A stretch of DNA of 64,000 nt from Paralteromonas sediminis (lineage in GTDB: Bacteria > Pseudomonadota > Gammaproteobacteria > Enterobacterales > Alteromonadaceae), in contig NZ_RPOK01000004.1 in the NCBI RefSeq assembly GCF_003820355.1, positions 434,001 through 498,000 of the forward strand, written 5' to 3'. The notes below the pieces were generated by a model that was not told where the DNA came from, searched no databases, and saw nothing but the letters and a program-made list of their open reading frames with translations. Positions within the stretch are counted from its first letter, which is position 1. Every line of letters starts with the position of its first letter. Of this stretch, positions 61,356 through 64,000 are shown in pieces. Made by a program: the position numbers and the translations under genes.

Positions 61356-61852
61356 TTTGTGTTGCTCCATGCAAAAGAAATCGGCCAAAGCCGTTGTTTA
61401 GTCTTGTCGAAGTCGCGCCACAATCGAGAAAATGATTTATGGCAAACAGGGTGTATTGCATCTGGTGCTATTTCTGCCAAAGGTTGAAGCACAAAGGCGT
61501 TATACAGGATCTCTCCTCGTGGTAATTCAACGGGTTCATTAGCCACTTTGTTGTCGTACAACAGTAAATCCAAGTCAAGCGTACGAGAGGCAAACTTTTT
61601 TAATCCTCGCGTACGGCCATTTTCACTTTCGATGCGCTTTAACGTACTAACCACCTCTGTCACAGCATAGCTTGTGGTTGCGCTGGCAACCCAATTATAG
61701 AAAGGCGCGCCTTTAAAACCAATGGCTTCACTTTCGTATACCTGAGAACACACTAGGTCAGAAAAGTGTTTCTCCAACGCTGTCTTTGCTGCTTGTGTAT
61801 TGACCGCTCTATCGATATTTGAGCCAATGCTAATGAAAATCTGATGGTTCAC
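61352..61852 (-). CDS. folK: Hydroxymethyldihydropterin pyrophosphokinase
   Basis: The 166-residue enzyme transfers pyrophosphate from ATP in folate synthesis. Motifs are 'ISIGSNIDR', 'GFKGAPFYNWVA', 'RTLDLDLLLYD' and 'LPRGEILYNAFVLQPLAEIAPD'. The GTG at 61852 overlaps the folB stop (GTGA) and gives the normal N-terminus; the frame has another GTG two codons earlier. It joins folB and uppP in one tightly overlapped operon. Confidence 0.93.
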   Translation of the reverse strand: MNHQIFISIGSNIDRAVNTQAAKTALEKHFSDLVCSQVYESEAIGFKGAPFYNWVASATTSYAVTEVVSTLKRIESENGRTRGLKKFASRTLDLDLLLYDNKVANEPVELPRGEILYNAFVLQPLAEIAPDAIHPVCHKSFSRLWRDFDKTKQRLWPISFAWSNTK

Positions 61853-62217
61853 AAACACACAGGCCCATTTTTATCGAAACCCATTGAGACACTCACTGTC
61901 TGTGCATCGGGTAAAATTTCAGGCTTTTCGATACATAGGATAAGTTTGTGTATCTCGAATGTCTGCATAAGATGCATGGCTAGGGCATTGCCCAAAGCTT
62001 CAAGTAATTCAAATGAGGTTTGCGCTGCGAATGCCTTTGCTTCGTTGGCTACTGCGGCATAATCTATGGTATCTTGGACATTGTCGCTTGCCATCGCATT
62101 TGACAGATTTGCCCAAATTTGAAAGCTCATCACTAAGTTTGTCAGAGACTCTCTTTCCCAATCATACACACCTATCAAGGTTGGCACTGTTAACTTTTGA
62201 ATCTCTATTTTTTGCAT
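61849..62217 (-). CDS. folB: Dihydroneopterin aldolase
   Basis: The 122-residue enzyme cleaves dihydroneopterin in folate synthesis. The family pattern is clear: 'KLTVPTLIGVYDWERES', 'DTIDYAAVANEAKAFAAQTSFELLEALGNALA', 'CIEKPEILPDAQTVSV'. An AGGCGACA site precedes the ATG. It is divergent from plsY with 87 bases between them. Confidence 0.93.
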   Translation of the reverse strand: MQKIEIQKLTVPTLIGVYDWERESLTNLVMSFQIWANLSNAMASDNVQDTIDYAAVANEAKAFAAQTSFELLEALGNALAMHLMQTFEIHKLILCIEKPEILPDAQTVSVSMGFDKNGPVCL

Positions 62218-62304
62218 TGTCGCCTGTCATGCCGGTCTTTACTGGAACCTGCTTGATTTTTCTAGTAGATTTCCCCTAGTTTACCTTAATCAACTCAACA
62301 ATCC

Positions 62305-62910
62305 ATGATTGCAATCGCCATACTAATGATTTCTGTTGCTTACCTTGTGGGCTCGTTGTCCAGCGCAGTTATCGTATGTCGTTTGTTTGGGTTACCGGAC
62401 CCGCGGTTGGTCGGTTCAAAAAATCCAGGGGCAACCAATGTATATCGCATTGGCGGGCGGTTTCCGGCCGTTTTAGTTCTGGTATTTGACATCCTCAAGG
62501 GCGGCCTGCCTGTTTATGGCAGTTACTTGATTGGCTTGCCACCTGTCTCTTTAGGGTTAATCGCCATGGCGGCATGCCTCGGCCACAGTTACCCCTTATA
62601 TTTTGGTTTTAAAGGCGGTAAGTCAGTAGCGACCGCTTTTGGTGCTTTGCTGCCCATAGGTCCAGCGCTGGCCGGCGCGCTCATATTAACTTGGGCCGGT
62701 GTCATTTTTGTAACCGGCTATTCCTCATTGGGTGCGTTAATAGCAGTGTCGTTGGCGCCGGTCTTTACTTGGTTTATCAAACCGCTGTATACCATACCTG
62801 TCATCATGTTAAGCGGTTTTATCATCTTTCGGCATCATCAAAACATTGCGCGTCTGATAAAAGGCGAAGAAACCCCCATATGGTCAAAGCGGGGTAAGCG
62901 AATCCAATGA
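62305..62910 (+). CDS. plsY: Acyl-phosphate:glycerol-3-phosphate acyltransferase
   Basis: The 201-residue membrane enzyme makes lysophosphatidic acid for phospholipids. Signatures are '[31 protein letters not shown]', '[23 protein letters not shown]' and '[14 protein letters not shown]'. No ribosome site is seen before the ATG. The 3' end overlaps that of the convergent tsaD by 27 bases. Confidence 0.95.
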   Translation: MIAIAILMISVAYLVGSLSSAVIVCRLFGLPDPRLVGSKNPGATNVYRIGGRFPAVLVLVFDILKGGLPVYGSYLIGLPPVSLGLIAMAACLGHSYPLYFGFKGGKSVATAFGALLPIGPALAGALILTWAGVIFVTGYSSLGALIAVSLAPVFTWFIKPLYTIPVIMLSGFIIFRHHQNIARLIKGEETPIWSKRGKRIQ

Positions 62911-63897
62911 CCAGCGCGGTTTCGCCACCTCAGACAGTGAGGATGTTTGGCCGGCAGCCATGCGCTGACAACCGGCGTAGGCAATCATAGCGCCATTGTC
63001 GGTGCACAAGTTTAACGCTGGATAAAACGCTTGACCGCCCATGTCATTGAGCATCTTCTTCATAGCTGCTCGCAAGTGCTTATTTGCACTTACGCCTCCT
63101 GAAATCACCAATCGTTTTCTTCCCGTTTGCTTGAGCGCTCTGCGGCACTTTATCATCAGCGTATCAACCACTGCCTCTTGAAAGGCATAAGCGATATTGG
63201 CATAGGTCTGACGCTGACCATCACTGGCTCGAATGGTATTGGCTGCAAACGTCTTTAAACCACTAAAACTGAAATCCAAACCCGGTCTGTCTGTCATAGG
63301 GCGAGGAAACGCATAATGACCACCCTCCCCTTCGTCAGCAAGCTTGGCTAAATGAGGACCACCAGGGTAATCTAAACCCAGCAATTTCGCCGTTTTATCA
63401 AACGCTTCACCAGCAGCATCATCAATGGATTCACCTAGGACTTCATATTCACCAATGCCTTTGACATCGACCAGCATTGAGTGCCCTCCTGAAACCAACA
63501 AAGCAACGAAGGGAAATTCAGGGCAAGGATCTTCCAGCATTGGGGCCAACAGGTGCCCTTCCATATGATGCACGCCTATAGTGGGTTTGTCCCAGGCAAA
63601 AGCCAATGCACGAGCGACAGAAGAGCCCACTAATAAAGCGCCAACCAGACCTGGACCTTGCGTATATGCAATGCCATCAATGTCTGTTTTACTGCTATTG
63701 GCATCATCAAGCGCTTTTTCTATTAATGGGATAATTTTTCTAACGTGATCACGGGAGGCCAGTTCCGGCACCACTCCGCCGTAATCAGCATGCAGTTTTA
63801 CCTGGCTATACAGTTCATGGGACAACAAGCCTTCTTCACTGTCGTAAACGGCTACCCCTGTTTCATCACACGATGTTTCTATACCTAAAACGCGCAC
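62884..63897 (-). CDS. tsaD: tRNA threonylcarbamoyladenosine synthase subunit
   Basis: The 337-residue protein makes the t6A modification at position 37 of ANN-reading tRNAs, together with TsaB, TsaE and TsaC. It has the ASKHA ATPase pattern '[17 protein letters not shown]', metal-binding His residues in '[13 protein letters not shown]', 'VSGGHSML' and 'SFSGLKTF'. The start is GTG with GGAGG just ahead. The 103 bases beyond it to the window edge hold no gene on this strand; rpsU is usually found divergently there. Confidence 0.97.
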   Translation of the reverse strand: MRVLGIETSCDETGVAVYDSEEGLLSHELYSQVKLHADYGGVVPELASRDHVRKIIPLIEKALDDANSSKTDIDGIAYTQGPGLVGALLVGSSVARALAFAWDKPTIGVHHMEGHLLAPMLEDPCPEFPFVALLVSGGHSMLVDVKGIGEYEVLGESIDDAAGEAFDKTAKLLGLDYPGGPHLAKLADEGEGGHYAFPRPMTDRPGLDFSFSGLKTFAANTIRASDGQRQTYANIAYAFQEAVVDTLMIKCRRALKQTGRKRLVISGGVSANKHLRAAMKKMLNDMGGQAFYPALNLCTDNGAMIAYAGCQRMAAGQTSSLSEVAKPRWSLDSLTPL

Positions 63898-64000
63898 ATG
63901 GCCTCCTATATCTTGGGCAAGAAGTTTACCGTCTTAGATGACTTGTGGAAACCTGTTGGAACAGTTATTTGTATCATGAGACAGCATAAGCTTTTAATCG

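Overview
The window looks like chromosomal DNA of a marine gammaproteobacterium of the Alteromonadaceae (Alteromonas/Aestuariibacter-like). This is inferred from gene content, not from a database search. The clues are the tsaD / plsY / folB-folK-uppP order, a DUF3450-ExbB-ExbB-ExbD-TonB-TPR transport cluster, a marine-type TonB-dependent receptor, a GlyGly-CTERM sorted carboxypeptidase, and many membrane-linked signalling proteins. No rRNA, tRNA, IS element, prophage or CRISPR array was seen. Genes are tightly packed, and many neighbours overlap by 1-11 bases.

Layout. 1-2.0 kb: 3' part of a beta-propeller protein, then a small DUF5062-like/LURP-one-related pair. 2.0-9.5 kb: an NtrY/NtrC-like two-component system divergent from an efflux operon (HlyD adaptor, ABC ATPase, double-FtsX permease). 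Between them lie three copies of a TGT(T/A)C-N6-G(T/A)ACA operator and a -24/-12 promoter. 9.5-14.2 kb: gpmA, then a compact operon of CPBP protease, ACC deaminase-like enzyme, GNAT and FAD oxidoreductase. 14.3-19.8 kb: membrane AraC regulator, solute-binding protein, YfiR-domain histidine kinase and a sugar porter with no ordinary start codon. 19.9-25.3 kb: YceI-cytochrome b561-YceI, an orphan ParA, and a GlyGly-CTERM M14 carboxypeptidase coupled to an unknown secreted protein. 25.6-34.9 kb: orphan binding protein, EamA exporter, UbiA prenyltransferase, M24 peptidase, DUF938 methyltransferase, fadH divergent from a TetR regulator, and a 7TM diguanylate cyclase. 35.0-37.2 kb: self-regulated GntR (YtrA-type) ABC operon. 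37.3-40.2 kb: kynureninase, a secreted alpha/beta hydrolase and another orphan binding protein.

40.2-52.9 kb is the most interesting stretch. phoB, phoR and a PstS-like protein form an operon; downstream on the same strand lie a beta-helix surface lipoprotein, a TonB-dependent receptor and a complete private TonB2-type energising system (DUF3450, extended ExbB, ExbB, ExbD, TonB, TPR). Matching Pho-box-like sites stand before phoB, before the lipoprotein gene and before the DUF3450 gene. The whole set therefore reads as one phosphate-starvation outer-membrane import island whose substrate is unknown.

53-64 kb: a second orphan histidine kinase, rdgC, an HDOD protein, a CPA2 antiporter with a tandem Usp protein, a PsiE-family protein, hinT, uppP-folK-folB, plsY and tsaD. 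The last are housekeeping genes in an order typical of gammaproteobacteria.
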